From: Phoronis australis
Taxonomy: Eukaryota; Phoronida; Phoronidae
Direction: 5' to 3'
Length of the DNA stretch: 21,784 nt
NCBI GenBank assembly: GCA_002633005.1
Contig: NMRA01000814.1
Location: 112,754 to 134,537, forward strand
Below the pieces are notes generated by a model. That model made no database searches. It had not been told where the DNA came from and was given only the letters and a program-made list of their open reading frames with translations. Positions 1 to 8,601 of this stretch are shown here, piece after piece. Each line of letters opens with the position of its first letter. Positions within the stretch are counted from its first letter, which is position 1. Both the position numbers and the translations under genes were made by a program.

Positions 1-775
1 GTACCGTTTTGAGTTCTCTCTTAAAGTTCATTCATCCTGGTTTACAACTATAATCGGATCACAGGCTGTCGTTCTAGAAGCAGTCCATAGAAATATATTT
101 GCTGCATACTACCGAATACGGCCACGCTCCACTCGTGGACTTTGCAAAGTATTTTCACTTGCAACACAGTCTTGGAACAGTGGCAAACTTGTGCAAAGAT
201 ACGCCAGCCCTTGGTGTATTGCCTCAGCCTCCAACTAAACAACGGTCAGGCATTCTTCTTCAAATATTTACTCCAGTTTAAATCTAAAAATCCGACTACA
301 TTTGAAAAAAGTACTCTTCTTGGCACACAGCAATGGACACTGTGGACTCAGTCAGGCTGACACTGCAATGATTAGGTCACGTCCATACTAACTGTAAAAT
401 GTTTATGGCAACACACAAGACCTTGTGCATATGTGTCACATTTCAGAAAATTAATGGGCAAAAGTTGCATAATAAACCTATTCTAACAAACACAAAGATT
501 CCATTTGTGCCAGATAGTCCCAGCCAAGAGTACAAACCTATGGACAGACTCGGCAGTGATCGGGTCAGGAATTCCTGATGTGTTCCGGATGTGACGTGTT
601 TCCGAAGATAGCCGAAGTTCAAAATTTTCTGTTCTCAAAATTTTGTGGGGAAGTGGGAGCGTGTTTTACACGAATAACTGAAGAATATGGAGTATGAAGT
701 AAAAAGAATTGTGGTTTATAAGCAAACTTTATTAACAACCAACACATGTGTATACATTAACTACAACTAAGTAGC
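1..775. other. Intronic sequence upstream of CSNK2B exon 4a
   Basis: I see no exon, conserved protein motif or clear repeat here. Short open frames on both strands resemble nothing known and lack splice context. By gene order this should be the intron between the exon ending near residue 58 of CK2 beta and exon 4. The upstream exons are not in the window. Confidence 0.5.
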
Positions 776-842
776 TGTGAACCAGTCTCTTTAAATTCTT
801 GCCCCATCACAGGACAGCATGGAGAAGAATCCCAACCATAGT
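776..842 (+). pseudogene. Partial copy 1 of the exon 4a acceptor region, split by a transposon
   Basis: This segment aligns with the last intron bases plus the first codons of CSNK2B exon 4a. A pyrimidine tract, then CCCCATCACAG, precedes GACAGCATGGAGAAGAATCC (D-S-M-E-K-N-P-N-H). It is cut after ACCATAGT by the element that starts at 843, and the copy resumes at 3029 with GACCTGATTTGA, which ends in a stop codon. Counting without the element, it sits 96 bp before the next copy. The AG lies two bases off the phase used by the real exon, so it cannot replace it. It is a decayed exon fragment made by tandem duplication. Confidence 0.8.
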
Positions 843-3023
843 CAGGGCTCGACGCTATTAAAATCGCCAGGTCGCATTTTGCGACCTAGCCAAAATCCCA
901 GGTCGCATTTTCAAAATCCAGCTCGCATTCGTAAATGCCAGGTCGCAAAATTTTCCCGCCATTTTTACGCGCCAAAATAGATTTTTTAGATCATCGAGAA
1001 AATGTTTAGATTATGCTCTTACATGCAGCGTTAAATACTCACAAATTTCGGATCTTAAAATTGGCGTCATTCATGCAGGTACTGTTCTTCACGACCGCCA
1101 TTCAAAGACTCTAGAGAGCAAGGCAAGTTGCCGACGTGAAAGTTGAATCAGTGCTTTCTAACTGACTTGTGCATTCGAATAGCTAAATTTGCGATGTGAA
1201 AAGGGAGAAAATGGCCGTTGAAAAAGTATGCGGGATTTTGTTAGATCTGGCCTGCTACTGGCTCTCATCAAAGTTGTTAATGATTCAAACTAACTGGGGT
1301 AATGGCGAGTTTGCTCCGCAATACCTTCCAAGTACGGGAAAAATAGGTCAGTCACAAAACGACACGCATGTCACTAGTGTTAACTTTCTTTCCGAGGTAT
1401 AAAACAAAGCCGGGATTTGGTTTTTACATATTGTGAAAAGATGTTTTTGAAAGTTGTGTAAAATGAAAGTGACACACCATATAAGCTGCGTGACAATTTT
1501 AAATAACACTTGGTCGTTTGTAGTGCGCTATGATGGGCGCCAGCTTGAACTGTGGGCGCTTCATTGGAAATTCTCAAAATTTAAGGGGGGACTTTTAATA
1601 GATCAGTGAGCGCTTATTATGAAACACTTTAAAGGTAGGGAGTAAGCTTGTGCGTGACCATAGTCGTTAACCTCAGTGTTTGCGGTAATAAGTTATTAAA
1701 ACGCTGCAATGGCAAGAAACGTTATAATAATACGATTTTGCGCGGCAAACTCCATCTAGTAGGGGTGACTTTCTGGATATCGTTACCACCTACATTGTAC
1801 CCTTTTTAGCCACCCGGAATAATTTTGTTTTTCACTGCCCGCTTCAGCCGGAACAAGGTTGTTTCTATAGGAGTCTGAACATTTTACGGCGACGGTGCTT
1901 CGGGGAGCGAAAAGTTTCCGGGGGAGGGGGTGTATAAAGAGAATAATGAAAAGTTCCCTAACTTGAACCACAATTTCGTCTCTAGTGCCAGTTTACTTGC
2001 AATAGCTGGCTACGGGCATAGAATACAGGGTTTACAGAACATCGACCTCGGGAAACATCGGAACAGGAAAACGTCAGTTCTGGGTTATATCGGTCCCGGG
2101 GCATCGGATCTTTTATAACGGCTAGGAATCGGAGTTTATTTTCAAATAAGCCAGAGCCAAGCCGGTATACTCTTTCATTTAGGACTGTCACTGCTCTTTG
2201 AAGTGGTGCGCAGGCGTGAGTTCACGCACTTGAATCGCTGGAGTAGGCCTACACTTTAAGTTGGCAACAATGTGTGAAAGACAAATCATATTTCGCGCAC
2301 GTAGCCCCAGAAACAAGTAAAGGGTTTGAGAATTTCAACTGAATTGCAACTGAAAGTAAAGACGTGACCGTCGTTTGGCGATTAATAAGGTTGTCATTTT
2401 CACTTTGGCTGTCTTAATATGATAAAAAGGAGAAGCACATCTCAGTCTAAGTCACGAGTGTCTGCTGGGACCGCTTGCGCGCTAACGGTGCCGCAGTGCG
2501 ATATCAGGGATATTGTCGTGGATATTTGGTACATGTACATGTAATAATGACATCTTATGTGAAAAATAAACATTTTTGTCCACCACAAAGTTTGGTAAGT
2601 TGATCGCTTAAGAATTAGTAGAAACACCGTTGTTTTGTGAACTTTTATCACGTGTTAAGCAGTGGCCCGAAACTTTCTTCGGCGAATCTGGGAATTTACA
2701 AAAAGTGGCCGAAAGTGTTAGCCAATGAAACGCATCAAAGATCGATTGTGCATATCCCATGTTCACACGACTTGCTTACAAGTCATTGGGAGGGCTGTTC
2801 TCGGTTAGTGTTGTTTTGAACTTGGATTTGGCAACGACCAAATAACGGTCGGATGAACAAGAGCTGCTTTGTATTTGCCAGGAGTCTGTTGAGAAGTGTA
2901 AAAACTCAGCTCGCATTCGTTGGAAATTCCAGGTCGCATTTTGCGACTTGATACGAGCTGACAAAAATCTCAGCTCGCATTTCCAAATTTCAGGCGACCT
3001 GCAGCTCGTTATGTCGAGCCCTG
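843..3023. mobile_element. Non-autonomous DNA transposon, 2181 bp, 11-bp TIRs and 5-bp TSD
   Basis: The ends are perfect 11-bp inverted repeats (CAGGGCTCGAC at 843-853, its complement at 3013-3023), flanked by a 5-bp direct duplication ATAGT (838-842 and 3024-3028). The neighbouring 96-bp tandem copies show the uninterrupted site (CCATAGTGACCTG), so the boundaries are exact. Subterminal regions carry several copies of a motif like AGGTCGCATTTT or AGCTCGCATT, in the same direction at both ends (about 868-950 and 2905-2985). Two copies at the left and right read AGGTCGCATTTTGCGAC and can form hairpins. No open frame in it exceeds about 70 codons and none resembles a transposase, so it must be mobilised in trans. 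CAGGG ends recall hAT-type elements, but the 5-bp duplication differs from the usual 8 bp, so the superfamily is left open. Confidence 0.85.
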
Positions 3024-3188
3024 ATAGTGACCTGATTTGATTCTATCTCCTTCCTTTCTGTCAATCAATCTCACACTGCTGTGCCCCATTAAAGGATGGC
3101 GTGGAAAAGAACCCCAACCATAGTGACCTGATTTGAGTCTGGCCCAACCCTTTCTGACAATCTCTTTCATAATGCGTTACCCCTTCAG
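3024..3188 (+). repeat. 96-bp tandem duplication carrying the exon 4 acceptor and first codons
   Basis: After the transposon the remainder of copy 1 (3029-3040) leads into a second copy. Its intron part ends in CCCCATTAAAG and is followed by GATGGCGTGGAAAAGAACCC (D-G-V-E-K-N-P-N-H-S-D-L-I, then TGA at 3135-3137). The GAT starts at 3095, exactly 96 bp before the GAT of the real exon 4a at 3191. Copy 2 has lost a usable acceptor in the correct phase (TTAAAG) and ends in a stop, so it is a relic. The spread of three copies next to a functional exon shows local slippage or unequal exchange that included a splice site. Confidence 0.8.
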
Positions 3189-3304
3189 AGGATGGCATGG
3201 AGGAGAACCCTAATCAAAGTGACCTGATTGAGCAGGCTGCTGAGATGTTGTATGGTCTGATACATGCCCGCTTCATCATCACCAACCGTGGCATCAGCAA
3301 GGTG
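3189..3304 (+). CDS. CSNK2B: CK2 regulatory subunit beta, exon 4a (alternative copy), partial gene
   Basis: This exon encodes part of the helical N-terminal domain of casein kinase 2 beta, about human residues 59-97. The translation contains [19 protein letters not shown] and [12 protein letters not shown], nearly identical to the animal family. The acceptor is CCCCTTCAG before 3189 (first two bases complete a codon) and the donor is GTAAGG at 3305. The start follows from aligning phase with exon 4b. Compared with 4b, the acidic entry reads E-D-G-M-E-E instead of D-D-E-L-E-D and the exit I-S-K-V instead of I-A-Q-M. Over the shared codons I count about 16 synonymous and 8 amino-acid changes, the latter mostly at the two edges. 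That pattern means the copy has been kept by selection. Length 116 bp equals 4b. Use in mRNA is inferred, not shown. Confidence 0.88.
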
Positions 3305-3325
3305 GTAAGGTCACTACCTCCTATC

Positions 3326-3415
3326 CACTCCACGGTGATGCACCACTCTACGGTGATGCACCACTCCACGGTGATGCACCACTCTACGGTGATGCACCAC
3401 TCCACGGTGATGCAC
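3326..3415. repeat. 18-bp minisatellite, 5 copies, just after exon 4a donor
   Basis: The unit CACTCCACGGTGATGCAC is repeated five times, alternating TCC and TCT. Because 18 is divisible by three, the reading frame of exon 4a stays open through it if the intron is retained, giving a repeated S-T-V-M-H-H tail that ends at TGA 3473-3475. There is no evidence that this is translated. Confidence 0.9.
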
Positions 3416-3875
3416 CAGATGCCAGTCTTTTTGACTGTTGGCTCTGTGGCCATGTCTCTTCTTCTATTTCGTTGAAGTTTTATTACACAGTTTGGGTTGT
3501 GTTACTTCCTTGGCAGAGAGTATTTCTCGATTTCAAAAGTTTTAATTTTCATGAAAATTTTCAATTTCATTTTGGAGCCCGAGTAGCTTTCGTTTGTGTT
3601 GCTGTGGTGTCCTCATTCTGAAGTGTCTGTATTTTGCAACAACTTGATCAACAACTTGATCAACAGCTTAATCAATACAGGCAAACTTGGAATGAAAGGC
3701 TCACTATTGAGGTTTGTGTGTGAGATAACTCACACATGCTGAGACAGACAAGATATTGAATGAATTACAACTCTTAATATAGCCATACATGGCAAAACTT
3801 TGATTACTGCAGTCTGAGGTCACCCAGATATTACTGTATGTTTGTGAGGGTATTTAAAAGCCCGTTGGTTTAAGT

Positions 3876-4081
3876 GACTTATTCTTATCAAAATAGCATC
3901 TATAACAATTTTGGGTAACTTCCTCAAAGGAAACTGAATAATGGGGCTCTGTGTATTAATATACAAAACCCCTCCATAAGGTAGGTAAACAAATGAGGTG
4001 AGGGGACTGCCACATTAATATAGACCTACCCTTACTAGAGTGAACAGCTGGACCCTGTATGTATTTTGATAAGAATTAGTC
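3876..4081. repeat. 20-bp inverted repeat in the intron between exons 4a and 4b
   Basis: Bases 3876-3895 (GACTTATTCTTATCAAAATA) pair with 4062-4081 with one mismatch. The 166-bp interior has a second potential stem around the palindrome GTATTAATATAC (near 3955), flanked by GGGG and CCCC. It could be a small MITE-like element of about 206 bp, or an RNA hairpin within the intron separating the two alternative exons. I see no clear flanking target duplication. Confidence 0.55.
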
Positions 4082-4166
4082 ATGTAGAAGAAAACTGTGT
4101 TGTCTAACTGCCCTGTTATCTGACATGTTATGTTGTGTTACCACTAACCTTCATCACTGTTTACAG

Positions 4167-4282
4167 ATGATGAACTGGAAGATAACCCCAATCAAAGCGA
4201 CTTGATAGAGCAGGCAGCCGAGATGTTGTATGGTCTCATTCACGCCCGTTACATTATGACAAATAGGGGCATAGCTCAGATG
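4167..4282 (+). CDS. CSNK2B: CK2 regulatory subunit beta, exon 4b (canonical-like copy), partial gene
   Basis: This exon corresponds to human CK2 beta residues 59-97 in the alpha-helical domain that leads to the zinc-finger dimer interface. It reads [10 protein letters not shown] then [18 protein letters not shown] and [11 protein letters not shown]. It is closer to vertebrate CK2 beta than 4a and keeps the acidic loop (human residues 55-64), known in the family for autoregulation and polyamine binding. The acceptor is TTTACAG before 4167 and the donor GTAAGG at 4283. Entry phase 1 and exit phase 0 match 4a. If spliced after 4a, its frame shifts and reaches TGA after 12 codons, so the two copies exclude one another. 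The donor region is repeated downstream. Confidence 0.93.
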
Positions 4283-4440
4283 GTAAGGGCCTGCATTCTG
4301 GTTGGCACAAATGGTGCTTTTATTCCATTATGACAATTAGGGGCATAGCTCTGATGGTAAGGGCCCTGCACACTGGTTAGCACAAAATTCCATTGTGACA
4401 AGTAAAGTCATGGCTGGTATGGTAAGTGCCTTGCATGTGA
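4252..4440 (+). repeat. Three tandem copies of the exon 4b end with its splice donor
   Basis: The last 31 exon bases (CATTATGACAAATAGGGGCA and on) plus the donor are repeated at 4326 and again, more diverged, at 4391. Spacings are 74 and 65 bp. The extra donors are GTAAGG at 4357 and GTAAGT at 4422; the last matches the general donor consensus better than the native one. Use of either would extend exon 4b into an in-frame TGA a short way downstream of 4282 (within copy 2, near 4331). Confidence 0.8.
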
Positions 4441-4475
4441 AGTCACATGGATTATTTGGAATGAGTGCAGTATGA

Positions 4476-4754
4476 AGGAGAGCATCAGCCCATTATGTAC
4501 TGTAGCAGGAGAGCATCAGCCCATTATGTACTGTAGCAGGAGAGCATCAGCCCATTATGTACTCTAGCAGGAGAGCATCAGCCCATTATGTACTCTAGCA
4601 GGAGAGCATCAGCCCATTATGTACACTAGCAGGAGAGCATCAGCCTATTATGTACACTAGCAGGAGAGCATCAGCCCATTATGCACTGTAGCAGGAGAGC
4701 ATCAGCCTATTATGTACTTTAGCAGGAGAGCATCAGCCCATTATGTACACTAGT
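4476..4754. repeat. 31-bp minisatellite, 9 copies
   Basis: The unit starts AGGAGAGCATCAGCCCATTA and ends TGTACWCTAGC, with copies at 4476, 4507, 4538 and every 31 bp up to 4724. Copies differ at a few positions. It is intronic, between exon 4b and exon 5, with no coding character. Confidence 0.92.
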
Positions 4755-4835
4755 AGGAAGGAGTAGATCAAAGCAGTGTTTATTAGTGCAAACTGGACTA
4801 AAGCAAGTTAGTGGCTTCAAATCCTTCTAATGAAG

Positions 4836-5178
4836 CAATCGGTAAAGTACATACAATCAGTTAACTACATACAATCAGTTAACTACATACAATCGATAAC
4901 TACATACAATCGGTAAACTACATACAATCGGTTAACTACATACAATCGGTTAACTACATACAATCGGTTAACCACATACAATCGGTTAACCACATACAAT
5001 CGGTCAACCACATACAATCGGTCAACCACATACAATCGGTCAACCACATACAATCGGTCAACCACATACAATCGGTTAACCACATATCGGTTAACTACAT
5101 ACAATCGGTCAACTACATACATTCGGTCAACTACATACAATCGGTCAACTACATACAATCGGTCAACTACATACAATC
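4836..5178. repeat. 18-bp minisatellite, about 18 copies
   Basis: The unit is close to AACTACATACAATCGGTT, with first units diverged (AATCAGTT) and one or two shortened units. On the minus strand it gives a stop-free frame of repeating Y-V-V-D-R-L, which is a by-product of the period being divisible by three. It is intronic and not a gene. Confidence 0.9.
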
Positions 5179-5538
5179 CATAGATTTGTCGTGCATAATT
5201 AGCAACACTAACTCCAGATATTAAAGAATCGTTATAACAGATGGCTCAGCCACAATTTTTTAATCAAAACAATAGTTTACTACGATGATGCTGCTTGACT
5301 TGTAATAGATTTCCAAAGGGTGTCTCTGAATTGTAAGATTTGGGTACAGTCGTTATAAGCAGACAATGTTTGCACAATGAATGAAAAGGAAGTTGGTGTT
5401 AATACTTAGGGTTCAATCATGCAATGCATGTTTATACTTGTAGGTCAATGGTACAATACATGTTTATACTTGTGCAAGTAGGAGAGGTGAACTCTGGATG
5501 TTGGAATTAATTTTGCTCGCAATATTCTGTTTCTATAG
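5179..5538. other. Intron 4 distal part
   Basis: Apart from a small imperfect duplication (CATGTTTATACTTGT at about 5427 and 5459), I see nothing here. It ends in the exon 5 acceptor TTTCTATAG at 5538. Confidence 0.5.
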
Positions 5539-5614
5539 GTTGAAAAATGGCAACAGGGTGACTTTGGATGTTGCCCCCGTGTGTACTGTGAGAACCAACC
5601 CATGCTACCCATAG
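5539..5614 (+). CDS. CSNK2B: CK2 regulatory subunit beta, exon 5 (first half of zinc finger)
   Basis: It encodes [17 protein letters not shown] then ENQPMLPI and the first base of a Gly codon, matching human residues 98-123. The two cysteines equivalent to human C109 and C114 are present; with the pair in exon 6 they bind the zinc ion that holds the CK2 beta dimer. An extra Cys replaces the tyrosine just before the first ligand (human Y108). The acceptor is CTATAG before 5539 and the donor GTAAGG at 5615. Phase 0 entry and phase 1 exit agree with exons 4a/4b and 6. If neither 4a nor 4b is included upstream, this exon reads TGA as its first full codon (5541-5543). The last 25 bases are the start of a 43-bp tandem array. 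Confidence 0.95.
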
Positions 5615-5884
5615 GTAAGGCTTTTATACTATGAGAACCAACCCATGTTACCCATGGGTAAGGCTTTTATACTATGAGAACCAACCCATGTTACCCATGG
5701 GTAAGGCTTTTATACTATGAGAACCAACCCATGTTACCCATGGGTAAGGCTTTTGTACTATGAGAACCAACCCATGTTACCCATGGGTAAGGCTTTTATA
5801 CTATGAGAACCAACCCATGTTACCCATGAGTAAGGCTTTTATACTACGAGAACCAACCGATGCTACCCATAGGTAAGGCTTTTT
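5590..5884 (+). repeat. 43-bp array, 7 copies, each containing exon 5 end and splice donor
   Basis: The unit is GAGAACCAACCCATGYTACC, CATRGGTAAGG, CTTTTATACTAT, with copies starting at 5590, 5633, 5676, 5719, 5762, 5805 and 5848. The first copy is the real 3' end of exon 5. Each of the other six keeps a GTAAGG donor. The outer two copies share the exon-like ATGCTACCCATAGG, while inner copies share ATGTTACCCATGGG, so the inner ones were amplified from a variant. Using any later donor adds G-K-A-F-I-L and then TGA. Confidence 0.93.
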
Positions 5885-6078
5885 AAGTTGCCAAATCTTG
5901 GTTCTTTATTTTTTAAGAATTTTTGCAAAATAAAAATGTTTTTCACTGAATCGCCAAAAAGGTGAAGAATTACGTTAACTATACTTTATCAATTTTTACT
6001 GCTCCCACTAATGTAGCATTGTTGCCATATCATTTACCCTACTACCCATGATCCCTCTGTGTCTGTCCTCATCCCCAG

Positions 6079-6268
6079 GTCTGTCGGATGTTCCTGGCGA
6101 GGCCATGGTTAAGCTATACTGCCCCAAGTGCCAGGATGTCTACACACCCAAGTCATCGCGTCACCACCACACAGACGGAGCCTACTTCGGCACTGGCTTC
6201 CCTCACATGCTGTTCATGGTGCATCCAGAGTACCGACCAAAGAGACCAGCCAACCAGTTTGTACCACG
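6079..6268 (+). CDS. CSNK2B: CK2 regulatory subunit beta, exon 6 (zinc finger second half and core)
   Basis: It encodes [51 protein letters not shown] and [11 protein letters not shown], aligning with human residues 123-186 at very high identity. C-P-K-C holds the last two zinc ligands (human C137 and C140). The following segment forms the dimer core and much of the surface contacting the CK2 alpha catalytic subunit. The acceptor is CATCCCCAG before 6079 and the donor GTAAGA at 6269. The last codon is split (CG plus one base), so R186 is completed by either G from exon 7a or A from exon 7b. No second copy of this exon is present. Confidence 0.97.
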
Positions 6269-6451
6269 GTAAGATCTACCTCTCACATAAAGGCAAATGT
6301 CAACTCTCTCAGACGGTTTTGGTTGATTGGTATATTTTACTTACCGTATTTTGTGCCTATTAAAAATAGTGTTTGAATTCAGAACTGATGTAGTGATCAA
6401 GATCCAAACATTTCAGTTGATACAAGTAAGCTAGGTACAGTCAGATATAAT

Positions 6452-6537
6452 GCACACACACACTATTTGCATAGTTTCATTTGCTCACAACTGTGCACAC
6501 ACACTATTTGCATTGTGCCATTTCCTCACAACTGGTT
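6452..6537. repeat. 43-bp direct duplication
   Basis: GCACACACACTATTTGCAT then a stretch ending CTCACAACTG occurs at 6452 and again at 6495 with a few changes. It is intronic. Confidence 0.75.
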
Positions 6538-6678
6538 TAAAGTATTGGTATTTTATTTGACTCGACTAAAAAGTGTCAAAATGCGTTCAGAAAAGGCAGC
6601 ATTCCCCTTTATTTTTTGGTTTTTCATTTCGTGTTTCAACATGCAACTTTTCTTTTGGATGTGTAAATCGTAAACCAG

Positions 6679-6829
6679 TCTTGGAACTGTGACGCCAGCT
6701 CTGTGTGAAACACAAGTCTGTTTTTGAACTGTGACGCCAGCTCTGTGTGAAACACAAGTCTGTTTTTGAACTGTGATGCCAGCTCTGTGTGAAACACAAG
6801 TCTGTTTTTGAACTGTGATGCCAGCTCTG
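6679..6829. repeat. 42-bp minisatellite, about 3.5 copies
   Basis: The unit GAACTGTGACGCCAGCTCTG then TGTGAAACACAAGTCTGTTTTT starts at 6684, 6726, 6768 and 6810 (last partial). The period is divisible by three, so open frames cross it on both strands. They have no other coding sign. Confidence 0.88.
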
Positions 6830-7382
6830 AATGTACTGTGATGAGATCTCAACCCCGAATCCTGTATCTGAGCTCGGAGTCAAAAAAATTTTTAGTACTT
6901 GACATCATTGTTGCTGGGTTGAACTTTAGGCTTTATATGAAATCTTCAGATACGCCAACTAGGTTTTTATGCTTGTGTTGAGTTGAATGTCTGCATCTGA
7001 AACGGAAGTTCCAATTTCGCTAGTCTGTACAAAATGAACGATAGTTTCACAATTTATGTTCTAAGCTATGTTAAGACTCTCTTGATCAGTTTAAGTTGTC
7101 CGACTATTGGCATTGTCAGCTTATTGACATCTGGGATCCAAGTCAGTGGTGGTAAATGCTGGCATGTTGTAGCTCTGCATAACTGCTTCAGGGTGACTCC
7201 ATAGTGTTGACATTAGTTTGGTAGTAAGGCTGAGCGATGCATGAATGGACACTAAAACTCATAAAAATGTAACTAAGGTTTTCATTCACAAAACAATTTT
7301 TAGTATTTGTGCTCCTCTTTCCCATTTTTGTCTCATTTCTCTCTCAAGTTACTTCTAGGTCCAACATGTGTTTACAATAACG
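6830..7382. other. Intron 6, unremarkable stretch
   Basis: No exon, RNA gene or repeat recognised on either strand. Confidence 0.5.
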
Positions 7383-7496
7383 TTTGTTTTACAAGGCATG
7401 CTTTGTTTTACAAGGCATGCTTTGTTTTACAAGGCATGCTTTGTTTTACAAGGCATGCTTTGTTTTACAAGGCATGCTTTGTTTTACAAGGCATGC
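7383..7496. repeat. 19-bp minisatellite, 6 identical copies
   Basis: TTTGTTTTACAAGGCATGC is repeated six times without change. Perfect identity suggests recent expansion or active homogenisation. Each unit contains the palindrome GCATGC. Confidence 0.92.
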
Positions 7497-8601
7497 TTTT
7501 CAATAGGATGTTGGCAAAATCCTTTCAGAGTACTCAGTTTTGTGGCGGAAGGAGTTTTACTTAGCTTTTTTCTGCTGCAGCAACCCTTTGTCACATTCTT
7601 ATCACATTTTACCGAAATTGGATCGCATGAAAGCATAGTTATTTTCACTTCCTAACAGTTATGTTCCTATGGACTCGTCATCCATAATGCAGCATTGGTT
7701 TCCTAGCAAAATCCAGGGATAGGACTCGTGATTGCATTAAACAAACTGTATTAACACTATGGGCAATTATCAAAGTCCATGCCTGAAACATATCTGTAGG
7801 TTGTTGTTATGGTTCATCTGCGATTGTCCTGCATGCANCCCGCACACTTCTGCCCACTGCCACGTTGCCGCCTGTTAAGTAATATCTCCATGAAGTGTAT
7901 TGTAATTGTCCTTAGGTCCCACCTCTGGATTGTTTCAATACCCTGATTCAATGTGCATCCTTTCCTCCACTGCTTGCTTGATGTAAAGTCTGTCCCCCTG
8001 ACTAGACTGTACTGTATATATCTGAATTCTGTCTGCTCTCTGTGCTTATGTGTTATGTGTGTTTGTATTGCTGGTGATGGCTGTGGGAGGGCCTACCTTT
8101 GTGTGTATCTCATTTGGATACTTGTGTCACTGCTCACACCTGAGATCAGTGGGAGCACGATGTATTTACCAACAGATGTCTGCTGAAAGGGTGCTACACG
8201 GTTTAAATAAATTACAGGTTTTGGAAATCTTATATTCTGCTTGTCTTTCAACATAAAAATTCTCAGTTTTGATCATTTTGTTCTGAGATTAGAAACGTGT
8301 TCATTGGGTCAAAACTCAATTGAAATTTTCTTAAAAAAGACCTCCACCTACTTACGCCAGATAATACAATTCAATGGCAAAAATTCGACCACTTAAGTTA
8401 TCACAGCAGAATTGATCTCTGTGTCGTTTGTCAACAAAAGAAGTAAAAAATGTGTCAGATCAGTATAGGAGGCACTAACACCTGCCTCCCTGAAGTCCCG
8501 GTCGCACTTTCCTCATGTACAGACCCTCCCAGCGCCGTCGTGCTAGCGGTTACCGTTGTTTCCCCCTGCACTCAAGTTGCTCCCCCTGTTGTCTGTTGCA
8601 G
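7497..8601. other. Intron 6, 3' part leading to exon 7a
   Basis: No coding signal. One undetermined base lies at 7838. The last 100 bases are rich in pyrimidines (several CCCCCTG runs) and form a strong acceptor context, TCTGTTGCAG, at 8601. Confidence 0.5.

Noticed and set aside
1196-2964. Small frames inside the transposon
   Set aside because: All under about 70 codons, with no transposase motif and no likeness to known proteins.
3189-4282. Exon 4a and 4b as two haplotypes joined in assembly
   Set aside because: About 16 synonymous changes in 116 bp, with different introns on both sides, exceed allelic difference even in a highly polymorphic animal.
4805-4830. GGCTTCAAATCC as a tRNA T-arm
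   Set aside because: No acceptor, D or anticodon stems fit around it.
4883-5176. Minus-strand frame of repeated Y-V-V-D-R-L
   Set aside because: By-product of an 18-bp intronic minisatellite.
4483-5178. Intronic direct repeats as a CRISPR array
   Set aside because: Units are contiguous with no unique spacers, and the sequence is eukaryotic.
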